DNA from: Pseudomonas putida
Lineage (GTDB): Bacteria > Pseudomonadota > Gammaproteobacteria > Pseudomonadales > Pseudomonadaceae
Reading direction: 5' to 3'
NCBI RefSeq assembly: GCF_030159595.1
Contig: NZ_BSKJ01000001.1
Coordinates: 372,001-436,000 of the forward strand
DNA length: 64,000 nucleotides
Positions 1 through 9,045 of the stretch are shown piece after piece. Within the stretch, counting starts at the first letter, position 1. Every line of letters starts with the position of its first letter. The notes under the pieces are model-generated. The model did not search any database. It saw only the letters and a program-made list of their open reading frames with translations, and was not told the DNA's origin. The position numbers were made by a program, and so were the translations under genes.

Positions 1-296
1 GCACGCGTGAAAGCCTGGAGCAGGTGCTGTGCGAGCCGTGCCTGGCCTGCCAGGGGCGCGGCAAGCTGAAAACCCCCGAGACCATTTGTTACGAGATCTT
101 CCGCGAGATCCTGCGTGAGGCCCGTGCCTATCAGGCCGAGGGCTACCGTGTGCTGGCCAACCAGAAGGTGGTCGATCGCCTGCTGGATGAAGAGTCCGGC
201 AACGTGGCGGAGCTGGAGGCCTTCATCGGTCGAACCATTCGCTTCCAGGTCGAGTCGATGTATTCGCAGGAACAATACGACGTGGTGCTGCTCTGA
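1..296 (+). CDS. rng: Ribonuclease G, C-terminal part (5' end outside window)
   Basis: The window opens inside a reading frame that ends with TGA at 294-296. The visible 97 or so residues contain the CxxC cysteine pair (CEPCLACQGRG) that forms the Zn-link of RNase E/G proteins, followed by the helical C-terminal segment ending in YDVVLL. RNase G is an endoribonuclease that matures the 5' end of 16S rRNA and degrades selected mRNAs. Its position just before yhdP is the usual mreBCD-maf-rng-yhdP order of gammaproteobacteria. Only the C-terminus can be seen; the S1 and catalytic domains lie upstream of the window. Confidence 0.9.
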   Translation, partial: TRESLEQVLCEPCLACQGRGKLKTPETICYEIFREILREARAYQAEGYRVLANQKVVDRLLDEESGNVAELEAFIGRTIRFQVESMYSQEQYDVVLL

Positions 297-384
297 GGTC
301 TTCTAGAACGCAGCGCTGGATGGTCGGGCTGGCAAAACCGCCACTACCGGCCATCATGGATAAACGACTTGGAGGGCCATGGCC

Positions 385-3300
385 ATGGGACGTCTGACCC
401 GCGTTCTTGTCGCCTTGACCCGCTGGGGGCTGGGCTTGTGCGCCCTGTTGGCGGTATTGGTGGCGCTGTATGTCAGCCTCGGCCGCGAACTGGTGCCGCT
501 GGTGGCCGAGTACCGGGCCGATGTGGAAAGCAAGGCCGAGCAGGCGCTGGGCCTGCCGGTACATGTGGGTGCCCTTGAAGGCCGCTGGAGCGGCCTGGCA
601 CCGGTGTTGCGGGTGCGCGACCTGCAACTGGGTGAAGGTGCTACGGCGCTGCGCCTGGATGACGTGAAAGTGGTGCCCGATGTCTGGGCCAGCCTTACCG
701 CCCGCGAAGTGCGCCTGGCGCGCATTCAGCTGGGCGGCCTGCAACTGATACTGCGCGAGAACGCGCAGGGCGCCTGGAGCCTCGAAGGCCTGCCAAAGAA
801 AGACGACACGCCACTCGACCCCGCGGACCTGCTGCAGCGACTGCGTCAACTGGGCCGCGTCGATGTGTTCGACAGCCAGGTCACCTTGCACCCATGGCAG
901 CGTGACCCGCTTACGCTGACCTATGTTAGCGCTGGCTTGCAGGCTGGCGCTTCACGTCAGTCCCTGGACCTGCGTGCAACCCTGCCTGACGGTCAGCCCC
1001 TGTCGCTGAACCTGCGCAGCCGTGCGTCGGCCAAGGCCTGGCGCGATGGCCAGCTCGAGGCTTACCTGAGCCTGCCGCAAAGTGACTGGGCGCGCTGGTT
1101 GCCACCGCACCTGTTGGGCCAGTGGCAAGCCGATGCATTGCGAGCGGGCGGAGAGTTCTGGGTCGACTGGCGCGAGGGGCAGCTGCAGCAAGCTGTGGTG
1201 CGGCTCAATGCACCCGAACTGCAGGGCGCCTATGCCGGCCGCAAGGCAGCGACCCTGAACAACCTGGCCCTGGGCGCCTGGTTCCAGCGCCGGGATCAAG
1301 GCTTCGATGTGGTGGTCGACTCCCTGGCCATGGACATCGGCAAGACCCGTTGGGAGTCGCACCTGCAGTTGCAGCAGCGCCCGGGCGAGAGCGCAGCCGA
1401 TGACCGTTGGCAGGTGCAGGCCGATCGGCTCGACCTTACGCCTTTGACCCCGCTGATCGATGCCTTGGCGCCGTTGCCTGACAACGTCATGGCCGTGGTC
1501 GATGGCCTGAAGGTGACCGGCGCGCTGCGCAATGTGCGGCTGGAGGCCCGGCCCAAGGCCGAGGGCGACAAGCGTCTGCAGTTCGAAGCCAACCTGGAAA
1601 AGGTCGGTTTCGATGCCTATCACAGTGCTCCGGCTGCCGGTAACGTCAGCGGCAGCATCAGTGGTGACCTGGGCCACGGCGAGCTGCGCCTGGATACCGA
1701 AGCGTTCATGCTGCATTTGTATCCGATCTTCGCCAAACCCTGGCACTACCAGAAGGCCAATGCACGCCTGACCTGGACCTTGGACAACGACGGTTTCACC
1801 CTGATTGCGCCGTATCTCAAGGTGCTGGGCGAGGAGGGCAAGATTGCCGGCGACTTCCTGATTCGTCTGTTGTTCGAAGAGGGCCGCGAGGACTACATGG
1901 ACCTGCGCGTCGGCCTGACCGAAGGCGATGGCCGCTATACCGCCAAATACCTGCCCGAGGTGCTCAGCCCGGCCCTCGACGAATGGTTGCGCAGCGCTAT
2001 CGTCAAAGGCGCGGTGGACGAAGGCTACTTCCAGTATCAGGGTTCGCTGAACCATGGCGCCGCGCCGGAAGCCCGTAGTATCAGCCTGTTCTTCAAGGTG
2101 CGTGATGCCGCCCTGGACTTCCAGCCCGGTTGGCCGCAAGTGCAGCATGTGGACGGCGATGTGTTCATCGAAGACAGCGGTGTGCGCATCAAGGCTCAGC
2201 GTGGCGTGCTGCTCGACACCAAGGTCAGTGATGTGAAGGTTGATATCCCGCATGTCGACGGTGACCAGCATAGTCACCTGTACCTGGACGGAGACTTCGA
2301 CGGCAGCCTGGGCGATGGCCTGAAGATTCTCAAGGAGGCGCCAATCGGCACGGGTGAAATTTTCGCCGGCTGGGAGGGTGAGGGGCCGCTGAAGGGCAAG
2401 GTCAAACTCGATATCCCGCTAGCTCATGGGCAGCGGCCGAAAGTGCAGGTGGACTTCGTCACCAGCGACGCGCGGTTGAAAGTCGCCCCTCCGAGCCTGG
2501 AGTTGAACCGCCTGAAGGGGGACTTCAGCTTTGACTTCGACAAGGGCCTGAGTGGCAAGGGCATCAGCTTGCAGGCCTTCGGCAAGCCGGTAACGGCGCA
2601 AATCACCGCTGAAGGCCAGGCCGGACAGATGCAGACCCGCATCAATGCCAATGGCCTGGTGCCGCTCAAGGCGCTGACTGACTGGCTGCAGTTCAAGCAG
2701 TCCTTGCCGGTGTCCGGCGACCTGCCGTACCAGTTGCAGGTCAGCCTGGGTAGCCAGGAAAACAACCTGAGCGTCACCTCCAACCTCAAGGGCCTGGCGA
2801 TCGAGCTGCCGGCGCCGTTCGGCAAGGCTGCGGCAGATACCCGCGACAGCCGTTTCAGCATGAACCTGCAGGGGCCGGAGCGTCGCTTCGATGCCGCCTA
2901 CACCAGCCTTGCCCGCTTTGCTTATGCTGCGCCGGCCGACAAGCTGGCCCAGGGTCGTGGCGAGTTGCTGCTGGGCGCAGGAGACGCTCAACTGCCTGCC
3001 GGTCAAGGCCTGCGGGTGCGTGGCCGTCTGGAGGCGCTGGACCTGGCACCTTGGCAGGAACAGGCGGCGCGCCTGGCTGGCGACGATCCAGGTGGCAGTG
3101 CGCGGCAGAACCTGCAAAGCGTTGACCTGAGCATTGGCCAGTTGAGCGCCTTCGGTATGGACCTGAACCAGGCTGTGGTCAGGCTGGCCCGAGGCGGCCA
3201 GGCCTGGGACCTGCGCCTCGACAGCAAGGAAGTGATTGGCAATGCCCGCGTGCCGGATGCCAAAGGTGCGCCCATGGTGGTGCGAATGCAAACCTTGCGC

Positions 3301-4200
3301 TTGCCTGCGGCCGACCCTGCCCAGGCACAGGCTGAGGAGGGCCCCGACCCGCTGGCTTCGTTCGACCCGCGCAAGGTCCCGGCGCTGGACCTGAGCATCG
3401 ACAAGCTGTACCGCGGTGACGACCTGTTCGGCAGTGCCTCGATCAAGTTGCGACCAACCGCTCGTGGTGTTAGCGCCAGTGACATCGACCTCGATTTCAA
3501 AGGCCTGCGCATCGACGGTGGCGGTGGCTGGGAAGGCGAAACGGGTAACACCAGCAGTTGGTACAAAGGGCGCCTGGACGGCAAGAACCTGGCCGATGTA
3601 CTCAAGGCCTGGGGCTTTGCCCCGACCGTGACCAGCCGCGATTTCCGCCTGGATGTGGACGGCCGTTGGCCCGGTTCGCCGGCCGCGGTGGGCCTGAAGC
3701 GCTTCTCGGGCAGCATGGACGCGGCGCTGCGTACCGGCCAGTTCGTCGAGGTTGAAGGCAGCGCTCAGGCGTTGCGGGTATTCGGCCTGCTCAACTTCAA
3801 CTCCATTGGCCGGCGCCTGCGTCTGGACTTCTCCGACCTGTTCGACAAAGGCCTGGCCTATGACCGGGTCAAGGGCCTGCTGGTGGCCAGTGACGGGGTG
3901 TATGTGACCCGCGAGCCGATCAGCGTCACCGGCCCGTCGAGCAACTTCGAGCTGGACGGCACCTTGGACATGGTGCGCGACCGGATCGATGCGAACCTGC
4001 AGGTGAGCCTGCCGGTGACCAACAACCTGCCGCTGGCGGCACTGATTGTCGGCGCGCCGGCCGTAGGTGGAGCGCTGTTCCTGGTTGATCGGTTGATCGG
4101 TGACCGTGTTTCACGCTTTGCCAGCGTGCATTACCGTGTCGAAGGGCCGGTGAAAGAGCCTAGAATCACCTTTGTGAAACCTTTCGAGAAATCCCGCTAG
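385..4200 (+). CDS. yhdP: YhdP family AsmA-like inter-membrane phospholipid transport protein
   Basis: A very large protein of about 1270 residues with one N-terminal membrane helix (around residues 8-30) followed by a long beta-rich periplasmic body. The C-terminal part (VKGLLVASDGVYVT, then DGTLDMVRDRIDA) is typical of the YhdP/AsmA group, thought to form a hydrophobic groove bridging inner and outer membranes. An ATG at 379 is in frame, but the GGAGG at 371-375 is only 3 nt from it and 9 nt from the ATG at 385, so 385 is the better start. It follows rng and is 8 nt from the amidase gene, so an operon is likely. The phospholipid-transport role is known for the E. coli homologue. Confidence 0.9.
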   Translation: MGRLTRVLVALTRWGLGLCALLAVLVALYVSLGRELVPLVAEYRADVESKAEQALGLPVHVGALEGRWSGLAPVLRVRDLQLGEGATALRLDDVKVVPDVWASLTAREVRLARIQLGGLQLILRENAQGAWSLEGLPKKDDTPLDPADLLQRLRQLGRVDVFDSQVTLHPWQRDPLTLTYVSAGLQAGASRQSLDLRATLPDGQPLSLNLRSRASAKAWRDGQLEAYLSLPQSDWARWLPPHLLGQWQADALRAGGEFWVDWREGQLQQAVVRLNAPELQGAYAGRKAATLNNLALGAWFQRRDQGFDVVVDSLAMDIGKTRWESHLQLQQRPGESAADDRWQVQADRLDLTPLTPLIDALAPLPDNVMAVVDGLKVTGALRNVRLEARPKAEGDKRLQFEANLEKVGFDAYHSAPAAGNVSGSISGDLGHGELRLDTEAFMLHLYPIFAKPWHYQKANARLTWTLDNDGFTLIAPYLKVLGEEGKIAGDFLIRLLFEEGREDYMDLRVGLTEGDGRYTAKYLPEVLSPALDEWLRSAIVKGAVDEGYFQYQGSLNHGAAPEARSISLFFKVRDAALDFQPGWPQVQHVDGDVFIEDSGVRIKAQRGVLLDTKVSDVKVDIPHVDGDQHSHLYLDGDFDGSLGDGLKILKEAPIGTGEIFAGWEGEGPLKGKVKLDIPLAHGQRPKVQVDFVTSDARLKVAPPSLELNRLKGDFSFDFDKGLSGKGISLQAFGKPVTAQITAEGQAGQMQTRINANGLVPLKALTDWLQFKQSLPVSGDLPYQLQVSLGSQENNLSVTSNLKGLAIELPAPFGKAAADTRDSRFSMNLQGPERRFDAAYTSLARFAYAAPADKLAQGRGELLLGAGDAQLPAGQGLRVRGRLEALDLAPWQEQAARLAGDDPGGSARQNLQSVDLSIGQLSAFGMDLNQAVVRLARGGQAWDLRLDSKEVIGNARVPDAKGAPMVVRMQTLRLPAADPAQAQAEEGPDPLASFDPRKVPALDLSIDKLYRGDDLFGSASIKLRPTARGVSASDIDLDFKGLRIDGGGGWEGETGNTSSWYKGRLDGKNLADVLKAWGFAPTVTSRDFRLDVDGRWPGSPAAVGLKRFSGSMDAALRTGQFVEVEGSAQALRVFGLLNFNSIGRRLRLDFSDLFDKGLAYDRVKGLLVASDGVYVTREPISVTGPSSNFELDGTLDMVRDRIDANLQVSLPVTNNLPLAALIVGAPAVGGALFLVDRLIGDRVSRFASVHYRVEGPVKEPRITFVKPFEKSR

Positions 4201-4208
4201 GAGTGCCC

Positions 4209-5060
4209 ATGAAGGCAGCGGTAATCCAGATGGTCAGCCAGGATGATGTGCTGGCCAACCTGCAACGTGCCGGTGCCCTGTTGGAGCAGGCTGCATTGGG
4301 CGGTGCACGGCTGGCGGTGCTGCCGGAAAACTTCGCCGCCATGGGCCGCAAGGACGCTGCTGATATCGGCCGTGCCGAAGCGTTGGGCGACGGGCCGATC
4401 CTGCCATGGTTGAAACGCACCGCCCGCGACCTCAAGTTATGGATTGTTGCCGGTACCTTGCCCTTGCCGCCGGTCGGCCAGCCCGAGGCCAAGGCCCATG
4501 CCTGCTCGCTGCTGATCGATGAGCACGGCGAGGTGGTGGCACGTTATGACAAGCTGCATCTGTTTGACGTGGATGTTACCGACAATCGCGGCCGTTACCG
4601 TGAGTCTGATGACTATGCGCATGGCGCTCGAGTGGTGGTGGCTGATACACCTGTCGGGCGGCTGGGGTTGAGCGTGTGCTACGACTTGCGTTTCCCCGAG
4701 CTGTACAGCGCACTGCGTGCTGCTGGCGCGGAACTGATCACTGCGCCGGCTGCCTTTACAGCAGTGACAGGCGCGGCCCATTGGGAGGTACTGGTGCGCG
4801 CCCGCGCCATCGAAACCCAGTGTTACCTGCTGGCGGCGGCGCAGGGCGGTACCCACCCAGGCCCACGCGAAACCCATGGCCATGCGGCGATCGTCGACCC
4901 CTGGGGGCGCATCGTCGCAGAACAGGCGCAAGGCGAAGCGGTACTGCTTGCCGAGCGCGACATTGAAGAACAAGCGTCCATCCGGGCGCGCATGCCGGTG
5001 GTATCGCACCGGCGCTTTTTCTCGCAGGGCGCGTTGCGGCCTGCGCACACCTCGGAGTGA
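4209..5060 (+). CDS. Carbon-nitrogen hydrolase (nitrilase superfamily, Nit/omega-amidase-like)
   Basis: A 283-residue member of the nitrilase superfamily. The catalytic triad is visible: Glu40 in LPENFA, Lys115 in [10 protein letters not shown] and Cys157 in [10 protein letters not shown]. The [10 protein letters not shown] and [10 protein letters not shown] blocks match the Nit1/Nit2 branch, which hydrolyses omega-amides such as 2-oxoglutaramate or deaminated glutathione; the substrate here is not proven. A GTG at 4203 is in frame, but AGGAG at 4199-4203 overlaps it and is 5 nt from the ATG at 4209, so 4209 is chosen. The gene ends just before tldD, with translational coupling likely across the rng-yhdP-tldD cluster. 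Confidence 0.88.
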   Translation: MKAAVIQMVSQDDVLANLQRAGALLEQAALGGARLAVLPENFAAMGRKDAADIGRAEALGDGPILPWLKRTARDLKLWIVAGTLPLPPVGQPEAKAHACSLLIDEHGEVVARYDKLHLFDVDVTDNRGRYRESDDYAHGARVVVADTPVGRLGLSVCYDLRFPELYSALRAAGAELITAPAAFTAVTGAAHWEVLVRARAIETQCYLLAAAQGGTHPGPRETHGHAAIVDPWGRIVAEQAQGEAVLLAERDIEEQASIRARMPVVSHRRFFSQGALRPAHTSE

Positions 5061-5062
5061 CT

Positions 5063-6502
5063 ATGAGCCAGATGTTATCCACCGTCAGTGAGCAGCTCCT
5101 GGCCCCAGGCGGCTTGACCCTGGACAGCCTGCAGAGCGTGCTGGGTGAGTTGGCCGGCCCCGGCATCGACGCCGCCGACCTGTATTTCCAGGGGCAGATC
5201 TCAGAAACCTGGGCGCTGGAAGACGGCATTGTCAAAGAGGGCAGCTTCAACCTTGACCAAGGCGTGGGCGTGCGTGCCCAGTCGGGTGAAAAGACCGGCT
5301 TCGCCTACAGCAATGCAATCAACCTCGAGGCGCTGACCTCGGCGGCGCGCGCTGCCCGCTCTATCTCCCGTGCCGGTCAGAACGGTACGGTGCAGGCCTT
5401 CCGCAGCCAGGAAGTAACGGCCCTGTATGCCGCAGACAACCCGCTGGATGTACTTAGCCGTGCTGAGAAGGTCGAGTTGCTCAAGCGTGTCGATGCCGCC
5501 ACCCGTGCCCTGGACCCACGCATTCAGCAAGTCAGTGTGAGTATGGCCGGGGTCTGGGAGCGCATCCTGATCGCGGCGGCAGATGGCAGCCTGGCCGCCG
5601 ACGTGCGCCCGCTGGTGCGCTTCAACGTCAGTGTGATCGTCGAGCAGAACGGCCGCCGCGAGCGCGGCGGGCAGGGCGGTGGCGGGCGTACCGACTACCG
5701 CTTCTTCACTGAAGAGCGGGTGATGGGCTATGCCCGTGAGGCGCTGCGTCAGGCACTGGTGAATCTGGAAGCGATTCCGGCGCCGGCCGGTACCTTGCCG
5801 GTGGTATTGGGTTCGGGCTGGTCGGGCGTGCTTTTGCATGAAGCTGTCGGCCATGGCCTGGAAGGCGACTTCAACCGCAAGGGCAGTTCGGCGTTCAGTG
5901 GCCGTATTGGCGAGAAAGTGGCATCGAGCCTGTGCACCATCGTTGACGATGGCACGCTCGAAGGCCGCCGTGGCTCGCTGAGCGTGGATGACGAAGGCAC
6001 CCCGACCGAATGCACCACACTGATCGAGAACGGGGTGCTCAAGGGCTACATGCAGGACAAGCTGAACGCGCGCCTGATGGGCATGGCGGTGACCGGTAAC
6101 GGCCGCCGTGAATCCTACGCGCACCTGCCAATGCCGCGCATGACCAACACCTACATGCGAGCCGGCGAAAGCGACCCACAGGAAATCATCGCGTCGGTGA
6201 AGAAGGGTATCTACTGCGCCAACCTCGGCGGTGGCCAGGTGGACATCACCAGCGGCAAGTTTGTGTTCTCGACCAGTGAGGCCTACCTGATCGAAGACGG
6301 CAAGATTACTGCACCGGTGAAAGGGGCGACCCTGATTGGTAACGGTCCGGAGGCAATGAGCCGGGTGTCGATGGTCGGTAACGACCTGGCGCTGGACAGC
6401 GGGGTCGGCACATGCGGCAAAGACGGGCAGTCGGTGCCGGTGGGGGTAGGGCAGCCTACCTTGAAGCTGGATGCGATTACCGTGGGCGGTACCGGGGCGT
6501 GA
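5063..6502 (+). CDS. tldD: Metalloprotease TldD
   Basis: This 479-residue protein carries the zinc-binding motif HEAVGH starting at His259, as in TldD subunits. TldD and TldE form a heterodimeric protease that degrades unfolded peptides and helps mature some ribosomally made peptides (microcin B17, CcdA turnover in E. coli). A CGGAG at 5053-5057 sits 5 nt before the ATG at 5063; the in-frame GTG at 5057 overlaps the stop of the amidase gene and is less likely. The partner tldE lies at 7170-8516, separated by darP on the other strand. A strong hairpin follows the stop. Confidence 0.93.
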   Translation: MSQMLSTVSEQLLAPGGLTLDSLQSVLGELAGPGIDAADLYFQGQISETWALEDGIVKEGSFNLDQGVGVRAQSGEKTGFAYSNAINLEALTSAARAARSISRAGQNGTVQAFRSQEVTALYAADNPLDVLSRAEKVELLKRVDAATRALDPRIQQVSVSMAGVWERILIAAADGSLAADVRPLVRFNVSVIVEQNGRRERGGQGGGGRTDYRFFTEERVMGYAREALRQALVNLEAIPAPAGTLPVVLGSGWSGVLLHEAVGHGLEGDFNRKGSSAFSGRIGEKVASSLCTIVDDGTLEGRRGSLSVDDEGTPTECTTLIENGVLKGYMQDKLNARLMGMAVTGNGRRESYAHLPMPRMTNTYMRAGESDPQEIIASVKKGIYCANLGGGQVDITSGKFVFSTSEAYLIEDGKITAPVKGATLIGNGPEAMSRVSMVGNDLALDSGVGTCGKDGQSVPVGVGQPTLKLDAITVGGTGA

Positions 6503-6511
6503 TGGCCTTCT

Positions 6512-6532
6512 GGGGGCCGCAAGGCGGCCCCC
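6512..6532 (+). terminator. Hairpin after tldD, between convergent genes
   Basis: A perfect 9-bp inverted repeat, GGGGGCCGC/GCGGCCCCC with a 3-nt loop, starts 10 nt after the tldD stop and ends 7 nt before the darP stop on the other strand. There is no T-run, so it may act as a two-way transcript end stabiliser rather than a classic intrinsic terminator. Confidence 0.6.
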
Positions 6533-6538
6533 ATTGGG

Positions 6539-7060
6539 TCAACGCAACCCGCGCTGCAGTTCGTCGAGGTCGCGGATGTACTTGAACACCTTGCGCGCAG
6601 CGGCAGGCGGCTTGTTCCGCGCCTTCTCGTGCTGGGCATGGCGGACCAGCGAGCGCATTTGCTGGCGATCGGTTTCGGGGTACTCGTTGACGAAACGTTC
6701 GAGGTCTTCGTCGTTACCGTCGATCAGGCGGTCGCGCCAGCGTTCCAGTCCGTGGAAGCGCTCGTTGTACTGGCGAGTCGAGCTGTCCATCTGTTCGAGC
6801 AAGGCGTGGATGGCATCCAGGTCCTGTACGCGCATCAGCTTGCCGACGAACGACATGTGGCGTTTACGGGCGCCATGAGCCGTGTGCTTGCTGGCCTCGG
6901 CCAGCGCCTTGCGCAGCTCGTCGGTCAACGGCAGGCGCGCCAGGGTATCGGCCTTGAGCGTGGTAAGGCGCTCGCCGAGTTCGACCAGTGCATGCAGTTC
7001 GCGCTTGATCTGGGTTTTGCTTTTTTCGCCGTCGAAGGCGTCGTCGTTTGAATCAACCAT
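6539..7060 (-). CDS. darP: DarP (YjgA), dual-action ribosomal maturation protein
   Basis: A 173-residue basic, helix-rich protein of the DUF615/YjgA family; [10 protein letters not shown] near the N-terminus and the repeated Arg/Lys-rich helices are typical. In E. coli YjgA/DarP associates with late 50S precursors and promotes maturation of the peptidyl transferase centre. It is transcribed against tldD and tldE and sits between the two protease subunit genes, an arrangement often seen in Pseudomonas. The start ATG is followed by the acidic stretch [11 protein letters not shown]. The family call is secure; the role comes from E. coli. Confidence 0.9.
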   Translation of the reverse strand: MVDSNDDAFDGEKSKTQIKRELHALVELGERLTTLKADTLARLPLTDELRKALAEASKHTAHGARKRHMSFVGKLMRVQDLDAIHALLEQMDSSTRQYNERFHGLERWRDRLIDGNDEDLERFVNEYPETDRQQMRSLVRHAQHEKARNKPPAAARKVFKYIRDLDELQRGLR

Positions 7061-7169
7061 GGTGGCAGTCCGCTAGAAATCGCCGCCATGATAACCAGTC
7101 GGGGGCCGCTTGTCCGGCCCGGTCGTAGAATGACCCCAAGCCGTACGCAGAATTTGATTGGAGAGAACC

Positions 7170-8516
7170 ATGAGTGCAGTCCAGAGCGTGGGTCCGAAAG
7201 ACCTGCCAGCATTGCAGGAGCAGGTCGAGGCAATCATTGCCGAGGCGCGCCGCCAGGGGGCCAGTGCCTGCGAAGTGGCAGTGTCGCTGGAGCAGGGCCT
7301 GTCCACAACGGTACGCCAGCGTGAGGTTGAGACCGTCGAATTCAACCGTGACCAGGGCTTTGGCATCACCCTTTACGTTGGCCAGCGCAAAGGTTCGGCC
7401 AGCACCTCGGCCAGTGGCCCGGACGCAATTCGCGAAACCGTCGCTGCGGCATTGGCCATTGCCAAGCATACGTCCGAGGACGAATGTTCCGGCCTGGCCG
7501 ATGCAGCGCTGATGGCCCGCGACATCCCGGATCTGGACCTGTATCACGACTGGGATATCGAGCCCGAGAAGGCCATCGAGATGGCCCTGGCCTGCGAGGC
7601 TGCGGCATTCGATGCCGACCCGCGCATCCTCAACGCAGATGGCACCACCCTGAATACCCATCAAGGCTGTCGCGTGTACGGCAACAGCCATGGCTTTATC
7701 GGTGGTTACGCTTCGACCCGGCACAGCCTGAGTTGCGTGATGATCGCCGAAGGCGACGGGCAAATGCAGCGTGACTACTGGTATGACGTGAACCGCCAAG
7801 GCAACCTGCTGGCCGACCCGCGTAGCATCGGTGTTCGCGCTGCCGAGCGTGCCGCCAGCCGCCTGGGCGCGCGCCCGGTGCCCACCTGCGAAGTGCCGGT
7901 GCTGTTTTCCGCCGAACTGGCTGGTGGCTTGTTCGGCAGCTTCCTTTCGGCGATTTCCGGCGGCAATCTTTACCGCAAATCGTCGTTCCTTGAAGGGACC
8001 ATTGGCCAGCGCCTGTTCCCCTCCTGGCTTACCCTCGACGAGCGCCCGCACATTCCGCGAGCACTGGGCAGCGCCGCGTTCGATGGTGATGGCCTGGCGA
8101 CCTATGCAAAGCCGTTCGTCGACAAAGGCGAGCTGGTGTCGTACCTGCTGGGCACCTATTCCGGGCGCAAGCTGGGCTTGCCAAGCACGGCCAACTCGGG
8201 CGGTGTGCATAACCTGTTCGTCAGCCACGGCGTCGAAGACCAGGCGGCCCTGATCCGTCGTATGGGTCGCGGCCTGCTGGTTACCGAACTGATGGGGCAC
8301 GGCTTGAACATGGTGACGGGGGATTACTCCCGGGGTGCGGCAGGATTCTGGGTCGAAAACGGCGAGATCCAGCATGCCGTGCAGGAAGTGACCATCGCCG
8401 GCAATATGAAGGACATGTTCCAGCAAATTGTGGCGATTGGTAGCGATCTCGAAACGCGTAGCAATATCCATACGGGGTCTGTGCTGATCGAGCGGATGAC
8501 TGTAGCGGGTAGCTAA
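7170..8516 (+). CDS. tldE: Metalloprotease subunit TldE (PmbA)
   Basis: A 448-residue protein of the PmbA/TldE family. It is clearly related to TldD but lacks the HExxxH zinc motif, as expected for the non-metal subunit. Conserved C-terminal blocks include NSGGVHNLFV and GLNMVTGDYSRGAAGFW. It pairs with TldD to make the active protease. GGAGAG at 7160-7165 is 4 nt from the ATG at 7170; the in-frame TTG at 7158 overlaps that ribosome binding site and is rejected. The gene is monocistronic, with its own terminator at 8548-8570. Confidence 0.93.
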   Translation: MSAVQSVGPKDLPALQEQVEAIIAEARRQGASACEVAVSLEQGLSTTVRQREVETVEFNRDQGFGITLYVGQRKGSASTSASGPDAIRETVAAALAIAKHTSEDECSGLADAALMARDIPDLDLYHDWDIEPEKAIEMALACEAAAFDADPRILNADGTTLNTHQGCRVYGNSHGFIGGYASTRHSLSCVMIAEGDGQMQRDYWYDVNRQGNLLADPRSIGVRAAERAASRLGARPVPTCEVPVLFSAELAGGLFGSFLSAISGGNLYRKSSFLEGTIGQRLFPSWLTLDERPHIPRALGSAAFDGDGLATYAKPFVDKGELVSYLLGTYSGRKLGLPSTANSGGVHNLFVSHGVEDQAALIRRMGRGLLVTELMGHGLNMVTGDYSRGAAGFWVENGEIQHAVQEVTIAGNMKDMFQQIVAIGSDLETRSNIHTGSVLIERMTVAGS

Positions 8517-8547
8517 TCCGTTCGAGATTCCTCAGCAAATCAGAAGA

Positions 8548-8570
8548 CCCGGCCCTGTGCCGGGTTTTTT
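8548..8570 (+). terminator. Rho-independent terminator of tldE
   Basis: CCCGGC and GCCGGG pair around a CCTGT loop, followed directly by six T residues. It lies 31 nt after the tldE stop and separates it from the Fur-controlled operon. Confidence 0.9.
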
Positions 8571-8587
8571 GTTTCATCACCTTTTTC

Positions 8588-8616
8588 TTGAAGTGATTCT
8601 GTTTATCACTTAATAA
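8588..8616 (+). promoter_or_regulatory. Sigma-70-type promoter of fagA-fumC-sodA
   Basis: TTGAAG at 8588-8593 and TAATAA at 8611-8616 are separated by exactly 17 nt. The -10 lies inside the Fur box, so bound Fur would block RNA polymerase. The spacer region also carries a perfect 7-bp inverted repeat, AAGTGAT (8591-8597) and ATCACTT (8605-8611). No experimental start site is known from the sequence alone. Confidence 0.65.
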
Positions 8617-8630
8617 TGAATATCATTATC
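8612..8630 (+). promoter_or_regulatory. Fur box upstream of fagA
   Basis: AATAATGAATATCATTATC matches the classic 19-bp Fur consensus GATAATGATAATCATTATC at 16 of 19 positions. It overlaps the -10 region and lies 13 nt before the fagA start. In P. aeruginosa the homologous fagA-fumC-orfX-sodA operon is Fur-repressed, so iron limitation should induce this one. Confidence 0.88.
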
Positions 8631-8643
8631 CAGTAACCCGGCG

Positions 8644-9045
8644 ATGATGTTCATGAAACCCGTCCTCCGCGAACTGCCCTACCTGGAAAACTGGCGCTGG
8701 CTCAGCCGGCGCATCCGCTGTGCGCTCGAACCCGACGAGCCGCGCCTGATCGAGCATTACCTGGCCGAGGGCCGCTATCTGGTGTGCTGCACCGAGACCT
8801 CGTCATGGACGGTGGCACTGACCTCTTTCCGCCTGCTGCTGGATACCGCCTGCGACCGTATGTTGCCCTGGCATTGGCGCTGCCTGTGCCTCGACCAGGC
8901 CTGGCGACCACTGTTGGACCTGCGCAATCTCGACCGCCATGAACAGAACCAGCGCTGGCAGCCCTACGCCCTGCAGTTGGCCAATTGCCGCCTGCTGCCG
9001 TCGATTTCTCCCGATGACCTGATGCAAGGATTTGATGATGAGTGA
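8644..9045 (+). CDS. fagA: FagA (Fur-associated gene A protein)
   Basis: A 133-residue protein with four or more tryptophans and several cysteines (CC and CLC motifs), no signal peptide and no catalytic motif I recognise. Identity rests on position and on the FagA family pattern (LENWRWLSRRIR near the N-terminus): it is the first gene of the Fur-controlled fagA-fumC-orfX-sodA operon known from P. aeruginosa. ATG codons at 8644, 8647 and 8653 are all in frame and the ribosome binding site is weak, so the exact start is unsure. Its end overlaps the fumC start. Function unknown; a role in the low-iron response is inferred. Confidence 0.75.
   Translation: MMFMKPVLRELPYLENWRWLSRRIRCALEPDEPRLIEHYLAEGRYLVCCTETSSWTVALTSFRLLLDTACDRMLPWHWRCLCLDQAWRPLLDLRNLDRHEQNQRWQPYALQLANCRLLPSISPDDLMQGFDDE

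Noticed and set aside
952..2277. Long minus-strand open frame inside yhdP
   Set aside because: A shadow caused by high GC; the plus strand is a continuous YhdP protein.
6512..6532. REP element after tldD
   Set aside because: It is a simple GC hairpin without the GGCAAGCC core shared by the REP copies.
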